From contig NC_092471.1 in assembly GCF_047495875.1 (NCBI RefSeq), positions 6,841,001 to 6,905,000 on the forward strand: a stretch of DNA of 64,000 nucleotides, read 5' to 3'. The notes under the pieces were generated by a model that did no database searches, was not told the origin of the DNA, and saw only the letters and a program-made list of their open reading frames with translations. This document shows positions 22,397 through 35,946 of the stretch, piece after piece; position 1 is the stretch's first letter; the number at the start of each line of letters is the position of its first letter. Both the position numbers and the translations under genes were made by a program. Origin of the DNA: Pithys albifrons albifrons (taxonomy: Eukaryota; Chordata; Aves; Passeriformes; Thamnophilidae).

Positions 22397-25160
22397 AGAC
22401 TGCCGCCTGCCTTTGGCCCCGCAGCTCCCGTTAATGCCATTAGTGACAGAGGTCGGGTTTCAATCGGGACTCGATGACACTGCGGGGCTGCAGCGGGTGC
22501 CTCGGAAATTCAGGTCAAGAGGTGTGAGCTCAGGTTTCATGGTCAAGGCTACCGTGAGGCAACCTCGGAAACGCCCCACTGGATGGACGGACAGACAGAC
22601 AGACAGATGCACACAGGCAGTTGATCAGCAAACGGCCCCCTAAAACCCTGTCAAGAGCACAGATTTTCTGAACCCCCCCTCCCCACAGGTCTTCCATATT
22701 CAGATGTTCTGCCCATCAGATCCCTTTCCTGGCCAGGATCTCTGTGGTGGGACAAGTTCTGGGTTAACTCCCCCGCAATGGGCATTGCTGCCTGACACCA
22801 TTTTTTTTAGGAACACGGAAACATATTTTATTTACTGCCTCCTATAAATTATTTACTAGCAGGGCTGAAGTAATCCCTTAAAGCTGCATGGTTTGCTTAT
22901 ACCAAATAGTTATCTGGGGACTGCTTTTTTTTGGGCATCATAAAGCCATGCAGTTGCCAGAGAGCAGGAAAAGAGGGGGGCAGGAGGAGCTGACTGCTGG
23001 AGAAATGGGCCTCAGGAAGCAGCACAGGAATGGAGATGAAAGAACTGGCTTTGTCCCCTCAGTTTATGAGACCTTGCAAGCACAAAAACAGCGACCTCCT
23101 AGGCAGGAGCTGGGACCAGTCTAGGGTCATCCCTTCTTTCTGCTAAGCTCTACCAAAGATGGGTCAGGAAGTGACAACACCATGCAGTGGCAACCAAAGC
23201 CACCACAGGCTATGTTTGTGCATCCCAAGGTGTGCCTGCTCCCTCAGGAGAGCAGCAGGGTCCCAGCAGCAATACTCCTCACCGTGTTGCCCTTAGGACA
23301 GCTCTGCTGAGCTGTCACCCTGAGAAACAATGTCCCCACAGGAGCACTGTGCAGAGCTGCAGTGGCATGTCATGAAGCACCCTGTCCCCCAGCAGGATGT
23401 GGTGAGAGAGCTTGGAGGCAGCCTCGAGCCACACCTCAGTGCTCCCAGAGGATGCAGTTCTTCCCTCTCCAGTCCATCTGCCCACAGGGACACTCAAACC
23501 CAGCAGCCCATGCTCATCCCCTCAGGCCCTTTGCAGCAAAACTTGCCTGCGACAACCTCTCAGGAGCTCAGCTCAGAGAAGATAAACACTGAAACACTGA
23601 AACCCGTGTATGCTCCCCAGGGGGGAGAAAGCAAAACAGTGAGATAAGCAGAATTCTAGGTGAACAAGAAGAAAATGTTTACCCTCAGAAAGTTGTATAT
23701 TAACAATCATTCCATCTGTGAGCATTTACCTTTAGAAGAAATTTCTAAATTTCCCCATTTCAAAGGGGATGGCATGAAGATTGAGTCCATCTCTCCCCCT
23801 CTAATATCTTTTGTCACTCAATGAAGGAATGTTTCCTAAAGAGGCAACAGAGGACTTGGTCCTGTAGCTCGAAATACTCAAAACACAAGTCTGAGAAAAG
23901 CAAGGTGTAAAGAAGTTGGAAAGCAAACTGACAACTCCAAAAAGGCAGGGCTGTCTCTGATTGAAATATGATTTTTATGCACTACTGAGGTTTTTATAAT
24001 TACTTAAATTGATAACTCAGTCACAAGGCTACTGGGAGGCAACCTCGGAAATATCTATATCTTATATCTGAAGTTCTCTACATTCCCTGTCTCTTGTCTT
24101 GTGGTCCACAAATCCTCTCAATCCCAAGGTAGTGTAGGACCTGTGCAGAAACGACTGGAAATTGTCACATGCTATTTCACCACCAGGGAGATGTAATAAT
24201 GTTTCTAATTAGTGAACTTGCATATTTTAGATTTGCTTTAATTCCTTCAATGCTTCTCACCGTGTTGGCCTTGGGACAGCTCTGCTAAGATGGAAAGAAA
24301 GGAATTACTTCCTTTTCACATGGATTCGGTCACACTTTGTTGGCATTTTTCTGCCCACATAGACTTTGCTCGAGAACATTAATATGTTCTTCATATAGCA
24401 CTTTATATGTAAAGCATGGAAAACCTGTTTCAGTATATATTAAACCAAGGTGTTGCTGATTAGTGTGGATACACCAACTTCTGGGAGGCCAGAACCTGAA
24501 TGCTGAAGATACAGCCCAGATGTGAGTGGGTGGCTGCCAGCCCTCCCGAGTTGTCCCACCACCCTGGCAGCAGACAGGCAGGAGAGGTCCTGTTACAGAG
24601 GGTGGGGGTGTTGTGATTTCTGTGGGTTTTACAGCATCCTCAGAGCAGCTGAAGAGCAGATGCCTCAGCATTTCACCTTGGTAGGCAGACACACCCCAGC
24701 TGTAAGTGCTTCCTGGCTGCGTGTCTCGCCTCACAGGACTTTTCAGTGCTTTTAAAAGTCAGATTTAATAGCACTATTTATAGAGCAGACACTAAGCAGG
24801 CAGCCTTTCCATGCCAGCTCCTCCAGGTCCTCTCAGACATGAACTGCCACACTGGAGGCTCAGATTTTCCCTCTAAGAGAACAGTCAGTGAAAGCAGCCT
24901 CTGTCTTCATCCATCTGCAGCAGCCACTGCCCAATGTGCATGAGACACCAGGAAGGTTGAATAGTTCAGGTCTCAGGAACCTAGGTTTCCCATCTCCTGA
25001 TTGATAGGCTAAGCTTAGAAATCACACAGCTCTTTCTGAGGAATGTATATAATTCTTTTAACAGTTTCTGGCTTTTTGCTTCTCCAAATGATGTTTTTGA
25101 CCCCAAAATGTATGGCTCAGAACTTTATGATAACCCCAACAAACCTCAGAGACTGGCAGT
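22397..25160. other. Unique noncoding sequence with two small related segments
   Basis: No gene is supported. A GACA-type short run lies at about 22587-22606. Segment 23274-23314 matches 24252-24292 at about 35 of 41 bases. The 16-mer GAGGCAACCTCGGAAA occurs both near 22555 and near 24035. These may be traces of an unrecognised dispersed repeat. Confidence 0.5.
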
Positions 25161-25419
25161 ATCATAGACTCATTGAATGGGTTGGATTGGAAGGGACCTT
25201 AAGGATCGACTCATTCCAACCTCCCTGCCATAGGCAGGAACACCTTCAACTAGACCAGGTTTCCCCAGGCCGCATCCAGCCTGACCTTGAACATTTCCAG
25301 GGTTGGAGCTGCCACAGCTTCTCTGGGTTATCTATGCCAGTGCCTCACCACCCTCACAGTATATAATTTCTTTTTAATATTTAATCTAAACCTGCGTCTT
25401 TCAGTTTAAAGCCATCACC
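25161..25419 (-). mobile_element. CR1 LINE fragment, 3' end, minus strand
   Basis: Read on the plus strand this is the reverse complement of a CR1 3' end. It begins ATCATAGACTCATTGAATGG, passes through TTGGATTGGAAGGGACCTTA, CTGCCATAGGCAGGAACACC and CCAGTGCCTCACCACCCTCA, and ends TTTCAGTTTAAAGCCATCAC. About 260 bases remain and the 5' part of the element is missing, so it is inactive. The close match to a generic CR1 end makes it one of the better-preserved copies in the window. Confidence 0.93.
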
Positions 25420-26685
25420 AACATAAGTTACCATAACATAACTCATTTATCAAGTACAACCATGAGAAGTCAGTTTTCTTTCTTTTGTCAAATATATACA
25501 CATATATATATTTGTGATATTTGCTGTTGCTGGTGGCAGAAACAGAAAATACATTCAGGATTTGTGATGGTGCAAACCAGAAGTATTGGTCTATAGGTTG
25601 GATCCAAGAGTCCACAAAATCATCGACTCCAGCTGACTCGAGTATCCTCCACTGGGCATATACAACCATTCATAAGGGCATGCAGGCCAGCAGGGTTTGC
25701 ATGGATGCTCACATCCTCAAAGGGATGTGCTGAGATGTGGGTTGTGAATGGACAGAGTCCGAGCCAAAGGACAGGTTCTCCTCCTGACCATAAGTGGATG
25801 CAATGCCATGGGCATCTTTGGCTGCAGGGTCACTGGATCTGATTGCATCTGCACCAGATCAAGTCCTAATCCTCCTAAACCCATATACTGAAACAGCAGT
25901 TACCTCTGCTTTCATTTCAAAGAAACTTACTTTGTAATGTATTTTGAATTTTCTAGTAATGTCACCTTGGTAACCATGGAAATTGTTTATGATAACCAGT
26001 AAGCCCACTACTCTTTAATAACTGTCCTACACAGTTACAGAACAAATACTTTATGACAAAAAAAAAAACATGTGCTGGAGTTGCCAAAGTATTTGAATAC
26101 TTTTATTCCCTTTACAACTTGAAAATACACACAGAACAGCCCCTTTTACCATACAAAATGGTGATGTAAACTATGCATACATTTGGCAACATGTGCTTTT
26201 GTTTTTCTTCTTTCCATATCATCTTTTCCCAAACTATCCTGCAGGGAGTTTGAAATTCTCACCCAGCCCTTCATCCACTCTTAGTTTACTGAGTTAAGAC
26301 AGAAAACAGGCAGTGTAAAAAAAAAAAAATCCCACCCCCCAACAAAGAGAAAGCCTCAACTTGAAGTGTCCTGGGATAAATTTTAAAAGGTTTGTAAGAC
26401 AAAAGAGTGCCAACAGCATGTAGCATGAGAAAGGCTTAAATCTCAAAGAAACACCCTTCAAAATTAATACGTCTGATGGAGCTGCAAAAGCTCCTTTAGT
26501 AGCAGCCTGCCTGCATTAACACTTTTGGACAGCATAGTGCCTTTGAGACTTCACTGAGCAAGTGTTTCAGATATATTTTCTTTATGGTGCTCCAGACTGA
26601 CAATCTTTACATAGCAGGAAGAGCAGACGTTCTTAAGAAAATACACTGAAAATTACCATACATAAAATTAGGAAAAAGTAAGTCT
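25420..26685. other. Unique noncoding sequence, no gene seen
   Basis: AT-rich sequence with A-runs near 26060 and 26319. A short run of alternating TA lies near 25494-25512. No repeat family or exon is recognised. Confidence 0.5.
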
Positions 26686-26709
26686 AATATATATATATAT
26701 AAATATATA

Positions 26710-26791
<82 letters not shown>
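26686..26791. repeat. Compound microsatellite, (AT)n then (GT)n
   Basis: An imperfect AT-rich array, including AAATAT words, runs from about 26686 to 26752. It passes directly into an uninterrupted GT array to about 26790. The alternating purine-pyrimidine sequence can adopt Z-DNA or cruciform structure. Long pure arrays are usually highly polymorphic in length. Confidence 0.95.
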
Positions 26792-26792
<1 letters not shown>

Positions 26793-27860
26793 ATAAAGGA
26801 GATTTGATCTCCCACCCTCCCCTTTAAATACAGTTAGATTGTGGCCAGTGATAGTGATCCAAGACACAACTCTTCTGGGCATATGATACAGTGAATATCA
26901 TTGCAGAGGGCTACAAAGACATTGCCTGGGGGTTTTATGCTGATAAAATTTAACTAGAGCTCAGCCCTTAAAGGGTGCTGCTCATCTTCCCATCAGAAGA
27001 GTTGCTGAGTCAAACTGAAAAAAACCCACATTGTAAATGCAGCAGTAGTAGAGTCCCATCTGATCACTAACACACTCCACTCTCCTGGATAACGTGTATT
27101 AAGTGATGACAACACACACAGAGTGATGCAGCTCGGCTCTCCCTGCTCCTGTGGGCAGCTTGGGCAGCCTCCCTCTCCTCCATCCCCACACCCTTCTGCA
27201 GCAGCAGTTTGGAGCACGAAGCTCTGGTGAGACACTCCAAATCTCATTCTTAATATTTTTTTTAATCTCTCCTCATTCAAACAGTCTCAGCTTGAGATAG
27301 CTCAGTATATTACTACGCCTGTCAGTGAGATGGTGAGAATAATACGGGCAAAAAGGCCGGGCTGCTCCTGGCTGGGGTTGCAGCAGGGAGCACAAAGGGG
27401 CTGGAGGGGTTGAGGGGGGCATGGCCCGGCATTTCCGCTCATCTACCTACCTACGTGTCTAATCGCTGGTGAAAAAGTGCAACACGGCAGCTCCAGGCGG
27501 GATGACACAGGGGAGCTTTGAAGTCCTGAGCACTGGTTCCACCCTGCACCTCGGACAAAGCGGGCGGACGCGTCCCCACCGCACCAGTGCAAGCACCCAC
27601 CTCGGCATCAGTGCGTACACCCCCGTGCCAGCACCACACTGCACCCACCTCAGCACCAAAGCAGACACACACAGCAGTCAGGACTGCAGCAGGAGAGCCC
27701 TTCCTGGGGATCACAAGAGTGCCCAGCTCTCCAAACCTCTCCTCAGCCTGGTGACGTGCACTGTGCACATCTCTGTCCCTGTGCACTGGTGGGTGAAAGC
27801 TGCCAAGACAAGGCTGCTGAGCTCTTGTTGCACAAGGATGGAGAGATGAACCTTCTGCAG
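26792..27860. other. Unique segment, GC-richer from 27.1 kb
   Basis: CpGs and G-runs rise at 27340-27620, and a near-quadruplex G-run cluster lies at about 27386-27419. Frames are open on both strands at 27.45-27.85 kb, but no motif is recognised. I assign no gene. Confidence 0.45.
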
Positions 27861-28115
27861 GTTCACAGAATTACAGAATCAATTAGACTGGAAAAGACCT
27901 GTGAGATCATCAAGTCCAACCTATGACCAAAGACCACCATGTCAACTAAACCACGGCACTGAGTGCCACATCCGGTCTTCTCTTAAACACCTCCAGGGGT
28001 GGTGACTCCACCACCTGCCTGGGCAGCCAATGTCTAATCAACCTCGCTGTGAAGAAATTCCTTCTAACGTCCAAGCTAAATCTTCCGTCTGATTATGTCC
28101 TCTTGTCTTGTCACA
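27861..28115 (-). mobile_element. CR1 LINE fragment, 3' end, minus strand
   Basis: The plus strand begins TTCACAGAATTACAGAATCA. It continues with ACTGGAAAAGACCTGTGAGA, TCATCAAGTCCAACC, GGCACTGAGTGCCACATCC and GTGAAGAAATTCCTTCTAA, and ends near GTCCTCTTGTCTTGTCAC. This is the reverse complement of a CR1 subfamily 3' end. It differs from the 25.2-kb copy in its central words, so a second subfamily is represented. It is truncated and noncoding. Confidence 0.9.
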
Positions 28116-28440
28116 TCCCTGGGGAAGGAGAAGGATCCCATAGCCAGAGATCTTGCCCCATTGGAGTGGTGGGACAAGATTTGGGAATGCTATGTGTGTG
28201 GTGAGAGCATGCTGTGTGACAGAATCCTAAGGGTGAGAGCCAAGATAAGTCTGTAGCATGGCAAGGAGGACAAACAGCCTCATCCATGGGGCAACGAGGA
28301 TTTACCCTGGAGGAATTAGAGGGGTCATTTTGGCCACCCATTCCAGTGGCTGCTCAAAGACATTTCCTGCAGAGAAACTACCTCCCCCATCGACACCCTG
28401 CCCTTTCTGAGTCAAGTCAGGCTGGTCTGTATTTTTTCAT

Positions 28441-28464
28441 ATAGGAAAAATTGTTTTTTCCTAT
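28441..28464. other. Perfect inverted repeat, 10-bp arms
   Basis: ATAGGAAAAA at 28441-28450 and TTTTTCCTAT at 28455-28464 are exact reverse complements around TTGT. The stem is AT-rich, so as RNA it would be only moderately stable. It is possibly chance. Confidence 0.6.
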
Positions 28465-31400
28465 GTCTCTCTGAATTTAACAGGCCCTGCTGATATCTTC
28501 AACAGCACTATACCAACTTACTCCAAGAAGGCTTCTGACCATATCCCAGCTTATCCTGAATCAACTGGGACAACCTACCATTTTGGGAAAGTATTTCTAC
28601 AGGAATTAGCCTGGATACAAAGGGAGCTGTAAAGGGATGATGGTAAGAATTGAGCCCAAACACCTCACCTTTGGCATACACAGAAGTTGGTTGCAGTTTT
28701 CCTTTTGCTTTGGGGGTTTTGCTCACTAAAACCACCAAGATGAGAAAGTGATTGTATTTGATTGATTAACATCACTGGATGCACACCTCACACCAGCTAC
28801 AGTTCTGAGAGCATTGATACCTGCAGCAAAGGCTGTTCATGATCCTTCTTTATGGATCTAAGCTCTGCCCTGGTTATTTGCTCAAAGACTCGTCCAAAGT
28901 CATGTTTTTTTCACTGAATGTTACAAATTTCCAGCAAAAAAACAACAAGCAAGTGAGTCTGGCCAGTGGATAGCCCAGTAACCCAAACCCAGTGCAAAGA
29001 GCCCTCTTGATTTCTTTGCAAACAAGATGTTTTCAGGAAAAAGGGTGTGCTCACTCAGGTACCACAGATGCAGGGACTGGTCCCCTCAGCAACTCTTCTC
29101 ATTCTTTCCCACATGGTCACAAGGAGGACTTGGGGGGGAGAGCAGGATTAGGGCATGAAATGTTAGAACTACAGCCCCTGTGTTTCAAGCACTTTTGTAC
29201 ATATCTGAGAAATTAGTGCCTGAGTTAATGATTAGGCCACCCTGAATCACATCAGACCATCATCTGCATGGGACTGCCTCAATGTTCTCTATATTTCCTC
29301 ATTTCTTTAATTCTCTGTCACAATTATAAACTAAGAAATTTTCCAATTAAGATAATTTACATAAGCAAAGATAGTTTAGTGTAAACAATTAGCATCATGT
29401 TATTACATAAAAATGCATAATTAATCCACAGATTTTCCTAAAGACTATTGTATTAAGAAAGAATTTGTGGCAATGCTGGTAGATTCCTTAGTTTCCTATT
29501 TGTGCTGTTGAAATGAGAGCATCAGCAAGGCTGCAGTGTGTGTACACTTCATCCTGACAGCGCACACACACACACACCCACGCACACACACTCCCCACCC
29601 TTCATTCTGATCAGGTAGCTAATGTTTCATACTCTAAGATTTACCTCCCAGAGCAGGAGGCTGAAGGAAAAAAAAATCACCCCCCTGATCAACCATTACC
29701 ACTGTCAATCTATTTGTTCCTCTTCCCAATCAAAAAATTACAAGTCAAATTTTATTTAAGTACCCTTCATAAATATTTTCAAAAGGTGAAGCAAAGATCA
29801 AAGCAATATACAAAACAGCTCCCTAATTTTGCTTTGTTTTATTTGTTTAAGCATCCAAGGGGCATCAGGTGGCAGGCTGTGATGATTTTAATGATTCTGT
29901 TATTCCAACACTATCTCAAATCTTTCTTTGCATTTTATTTTTAAATGTCTTCTATTATGGGGCAACAAAGAGCCATTCATTCTGCCTAGCAGAAACCTTA
30001 GTTTTGATTAAGCACTTCTGGTAACCATTTAGGGTGCTAAAATCTATCATTGCATTTAATTATCTTTGTTTTTTTATAGTCTTCTTTATTGCTCATTAAA
30101 TTACTAAAGATGCTTCTGTAGTTTGTTCTTAAGGAAGGATCCAGCAAGCAACATATGCTGGTGAAAGGTTGCTCAGGTTTCTACAGCATCTGAAGCTGTC
30201 AGCATAAATTCACTGATTTTGTTTTATCAAAGGATAAGCAGCTCTTGCAAAGCCCTGGCACTTTGGTCACCAAAGTAATAGTCACATAAAAGAGGCCTTT
30301 CAGGTACTGGGCTTGGTGAGCAGCATTATCCCAGAGTTCAAAACATTTGGACTATAATTCAAAGCTGAGCAAATCATTGTGGCTATGAACATGGATGTGA
30401 AGGTATTTGTTTTCTCCGGGCCAAGCCATTGTGGCATCTTTTGCAAATAATACCATGAGATCTGCAACACCCCTGGGTGTGTGACCAGGGGCTGCCCTGC
30501 CCTTCAGCACTGAGTCCCCACTGAGGCAGCCAGAAGACATGTGTGCCAGTGGGAGACCTTGAAGTTCCCAAAGCACTGAAAATACTGGCCACTGTTCCCC
30601 ACAATATGAAAAAATGGTCCCAAAGGAGTCATGGCAGCATCCACATCTACAGATGCCATGAGCAAGCATCTCTGGTGCTGGTCCTCTTGCCAAATGTAGC
30701 CACAGCAGCCCCTGGTTTGACCACAACACTTGGCTCTTACCCCAAATCACAGACATAAGTGGTGATCATTTGGGCAGAAAATCCACTGGAAAAGCACATA
30801 GTTAATTTTTGTTACTGCTACTGATTTGTAACCGGTTTCCCCCTGACCTTCTGATGCTCCCTGCTCATTGCTTCCTCCTGGCTTCCTCATGCTGGGATTC
30901 TGCTGCCCTTGGAGATGCTGTGGATAGATGTGGGCATTTACTCCTCCTGTGTGTTCATCTCCATCCTCCTAGGATGCTGCAGCAAGGATTCCTGTGTTAG
31001 CCCACTGCACTGCACAGGGAAAACTGGCAGCCAAACTAGGGGAATTTTTCAGTTTCCCAATAATAAACCTGATAGACTAAAATCACAAACCCACAGTAAA
31101 TATTTCACTTTTTTTCCCTTCAGACCATGTGAAAGGATGCAATGGAGTGTCAAATTAATCCATCACAGGACACACCATGTTTCCAACAGACAATCTCTGC
31201 ACCAGTGGCCTGCAGAATGTCCTGTCCCAGCCCAAAAGCCACATCCACAACAGGAAACTGAAAAATCTGGGCTTTCCCTCTGAAAACCAGCAGCTACTGC
31301 ACACTTTCACCCATCTAACCTCCCTTCCCTCCTACAACGAATTCAATAGTTTAATCTCATGGTCCCTACCTAGAAACACAAAGTCTTCCCCACACCATAC

Positions 31401-33714
31401 AGAGGCTGACACCAGCATCATGAAGCATCCTCGCAGCCTCTTCCAAACACCCCAACATCAAGGCCTCCTTCCTGCCCCATCCAATTCTGGGGTGGCAACA
31501 TTTTGGCAGCACAGTATAGCCTGGGTCACCAGGCTTTGCTTTGCATCAGGCTTTGCAGCTTGGTGAGCTTCAAAACTGATGTGTGCTCCTTTTCTCACAT
31601 TTTTTTATTCCTTCACCTAGCCTGTCAAGTTAGGAAAAAATGGTAATCATAATACATGTGGTTGTATTAACTCAGTAATAAGATTACTAGCTGATGCTAG
31701 GACAGAACAGTGGTTTTATCTCTGTTTGGTTACTTTATGTAATACTAAAGCCACATTGGTATTTAAACATTATATTACACTGTGGTTTTGTAATCTCAAA
31801 TGAAAGCTATTCAGTTAATTCTCTGAGATTCATTATGTTCTCAGATTCCCTTTAAACTGGTCTTATTCTCAACTGTATTTACTTAACTGTGAAACCATGA
31901 GCAGCCCATATGAATACAGCAGGGATTTCCCCTTTTCATAAGTTTATGCACTCTACCTTTTATCAGCTTAGCAAATAACATGGCTCAAATGTTTTACAGG
32001 TTTCCACTTCCTCTGCTGTTACCTTTTTGCAGGAGCTTGTCTCAGCTTTCCATTTAGGCCATCTTGCAAGCACAACCCAAGCACCAGCAGCTGGCACTTG
32101 CAGCTTCCATGGGGCAGGATCTGCTGTGGCTTTAGGAACCCCATGCATGTGGTCTGTAAGTCTGTTTGCCTCCAGATTAGGAAGACACTCGGTGTGTGGC
32201 TCCAGAGTGCCTCATGGCAGCAGTGCTGGTGCCAGCACAGGGATGCTCAGCTTGTGCAGCAGTGCCCTCCGTCCCAGACAGGCACATCTGCTCTGCCAGC
32301 AAAACATCACAAAATAATAAACCCAAACTGGAAATAGAAGGAAAAGGGTGAGAAGACAGGAAAACATCTGAAAGTTCCATACAAGGTTCATCTATGTCTT
32401 GCCTGTGACCACAAAACCAAAACCAAGACTGGTCCTGTTTCACTCCCTTTCCTTCAGACTCTGCACCCTCAGAGTGTGAGCCCACCTTCGGGGCCTGAAA
32501 GGCACAACAAAATGATTAGTCATGCTCCATAAAGCTGCCTCCATCCAGGCACACATGAATCTGCCCAGCACCTGTAGGACATCAAAGTCTGGGATGGAAG
32601 GAGCCCAGCACAGACTGTCCTCACCAGCTGTGGTGGCAAACTCTACAGCTCTGGAAGGTGACCCAACACCTCTGCATCGTGTTCAGGCATTGTCACCAAG
32701 CAAGCAGCACTGGGAAACAAAGCCACATCACTAGAGGGAAGGAGGGGAAGAAGCACAAGAAAGGGAATATTAATAGGCAATTAATGTCAGGTTAGCACAT
32801 GCTCTTTTCTCTAGAAAGCTTTTCCTTCCACCTTCACTCCTATTTCTCCTTTGGGAAAACCAGAGAAGCAGAAACCTCCTGAATGCTGCCCAACTACCAG
32901 TAGCAGAGGCAGGAGCCCACTTCCCCCCAGGGCTGATCCCTCTGCCAGGCAGATCTCACCTCCCTCTCACCCTGCTCATGCTCCTGAGGGGCTGCTCTCC
33001 AAGCCTGGGGCTCCCCAAGGTCACAGCAGGAGGAGGACAGCTGCAAGCACAGGTAATGTGCCTGTTAGTCTGGAGCTGGTTCTCCAAGAATCTGTGCAGA
33101 GATGAGCCTATGGGTGGGCTCCAGGGGTGGTGGACCTGCACGGCGACGCTAGTGTGCCACCTCCAAAGCCACATATGGGCTGCAACAGCACAGCTGCTGT
33201 TTTATCAGTTATCTGTCTTAAACAGCTCATTCTCCCTTACAATTGCTATGTTTCCAGGCTCAGAAGGGTAGGAGCAGGATGTCAAGGCTCGATTTAGCCA
33301 AACACAGCCTTTGGCAGAGGGGTGCCTGCAGGTGGGAGGGAGCATTTCACAGCAATGCAGTCTGGGTCTTAGCAGAGATTGCAGCATTTTAGCAGCTCTT
33401 GGGAACTCTCAACTGAAATACACTGAAATACAGAGTAATTGCTGCAGTGTCTTCCCGCTGCAAACAGCCACTCACCCAGATGGCATCCCTGGGAAGAGCG
33501 GCCACATTACCACCCGTGTCGCACTCGGCATTGCATACATTCGGCAGGGTGGGAGCTCCTGTTGTTGATCAGTACAGTTGTGGGGTGATGCAAACCCAAC
33601 ACACTGGCACATATTAAAGCCCAGCAGACATAGGCAGTGCTGGCAAAACACTTACCCTGACTGGTCTCACCCCTGTGAGCTGTTGTGACCCACCTGAACC
33701 CCTCCATGGGTTAG
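28465..33714. other. Unique noncoding sequence, no gene seen
   Basis: An AT-rich block with few CpGs spans about 29.3-30.1 kb, and a CA run lies at about 29565-29590. Other frames are short and unsupported. Confidence 0.5.
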
Positions 33715-33915
33715 CGGGGTTTCTGATCTCCTCGCCCCTCGCCTGTCTGATCCACCCTCCCCAGTCAGTCCGGGCTTCTGATCTCTCAACTACTAATCCA
33801 ATCTCCCCCACAGCTGCTCCAGGACTCTGATCTTCCCTCTTCAGCTGCGCCAGGCCTGCTGATTTCCCCTGGCTTCCTTAAGCCTCTGATCTCCCCTCCT
33901 CAGCTGCTCCCATCT
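33715..33915. repeat. Degenerate C/T-rich minisatellite
   Basis: The phrase CTGATCTCCC or a close variant recurs at 33723, 33747, 33778, 33827, 33859 and 33886. CAGCTGCTCC-type words occur near 33811, 33842 and 33901. Spacing is irregular (about 24-49 bases). The array is diverged, and no transposon or protein pattern is evident. Confidence 0.7.
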
Positions 33916-35946
33916 GGACCCACACTGTCCTCCAGCCACGGACAAAGCCCCAATGCAAAATGGCTCCTGCCTGCAAAGTGGTGCTGCCAGGAACCAGGAT
34001 GGGGGCACAGGCAGACCTCCAGCCTGCTGTCAGGTGACTCCATGTCCAGGGCAGGTCCCAGGGGCTTGCACACAATGAGGATGCCAAGCAAACATGCACA
34101 CACTTGCAGTATATTCACCATGTAAGGGTGTTTGTGTCCCTAAAATCTCCCTGTTGGCTCCCACAGGTACTGTGCAGGCATGCTTTGGACACTGCAACTT
34201 ACCCACATGGACACTGAAACCCATAACATGTAGATACACTTGCAGTGGGTAGCAGAGGGAGGATGGGCTCCCCACTGCTCCTCAAGACAAGCTGCACCTT
34301 CACCAGAGCCCTCCACTTGACTGAATGCTATAAATAAAAAATAAAAACTACTTTCAAGAGATGACCAGTATTGTCATGCCTTTTCACCCTCCCTGTGGAC
34401 TATGCTCCCTATTTCAATGAAAGTGTGGAGTCTCTCACACCCACAGGACTCCAGCCTTTATCACCAACTCCCAAAGCTGGTATTTTCAATGAAACTATTT
34501 CCTGACCTCCTCACCTTTAAACCACCCAAATTGCACCCCGAGATAAACACTGGATTAACTACAGTAAAAACAAACAAGGTCAACAACAAACAGAAATGGG
34601 GCACCGAGCAGAATCACAGTGGGTTCACAGTGACACGACAGGCATTGGATCTGCCACCAGTCACTGTCATGGCCATAAGCTCTGATCCACCATGGGCCAG
34701 GAGGAGAAGACTCCTGGATAAAGGAGCTCCTTTAGGATAAAGAGCTCCTCTGAAGAGGCTCTCTTTCCTTCTAGCCATGTGGACAAAAGGGAGGAATGTG
34801 CCAGATTGGATTGCGGCACAAAGCTTTATACACACCTCTAATTACAACAGAGAAAAGGATTCGGTGCTCCAGGCAAGCAACGACTCAGTACTGGTATTTT
34901 TGTGTACCCCAGAGATGGCTGTGTGCTGGCACTGTTTGTGCCACAAATGAAAACATTTACAAATTGTTTCGTTTGGGTAAGAAAAAGATCCAAACACCCA
35001 GGGCAGCAAGGGGAAGCTGAGAGAGGGAAGCAGAGGAAACAGCATCGCTGCTGCCAGAGCAGCTCCTGGAAGCTGGAACGGACCTTCCCCACATCATTGC
35101 CTTCTGCACTGCAGGCAGACAAACTGCTCTGCTCTGAGGCCAAACAGTGGGTGAGGAGTAATCTCCTTTCCCAAGAATATTTGCCTGCTAATCGCAATGC
35201 ATTATCAGCTAAAGCAGTTTCATAATGAAGCAATAAGACCCAATGAAGTTGATGTTATCATAGGATAATTGGCCATGTCAGGCAGCCAGATGCCTCAAGG
35301 CAAAAGCAAAAGCTGTTTAATGTTCCAAGAAGGTCAATCAGCAGATAATGTCCATTTCCTCTGAATTTATTGCCACCGTATTGGCCATTTCATTGAAGTA
35401 GCTTTCAACAATTTCATCCCTGATGGTACGTATATATTCTTGTACTCATGTTAAAATTGCTCCAGGGCTGTAATAGCACTTAAGAACTTCTCCAGTTTTT
35501 TAAAATAAGAGTGAGACAGTCTGACTATGGGCTGAGTGAAGCCAAGCTCTGAGCAAGCAGAATTACTGAAGGAGGGACCAACAAATAGGCTTCTGAAAGT
35601 CTCATCTCAGTGAAAACTTCAGGTAACCAATTCATTACTGCTGTTCTAGCCACCAAAACAAATGCAGGCTGTGCACAGAAACCTGCTGTCAGATGGTTAC
35701 AGCAAGAAAGAACTTACTCCCCTAATCCAGTGCCTGTGCCTGCCATGCACAAGGTTGCAGGGAGTGGAGGAAAGTGGTTCAGCATCACCCTCACCCCAGC
35801 CCAACATGGGCTGCCACAGGCACACAGAAGATCTGACATGACTGTGGAGGCAGTGTCTCCCATCCCAGCAACGAGTCCATCAGGCAGCAGGGACATGGGG
35901 ACACAGGGACACAGGACTCACTGGGCTGAGGTCTGGGCTGTACCAC
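33916..35946. other. Unique noncoding sequence, no gene seen
   Basis: No repeat family or supported exon. The overlapping minus-strand frames at 34.8-35.2 kb show no recognisable motif. Confidence 0.5.
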
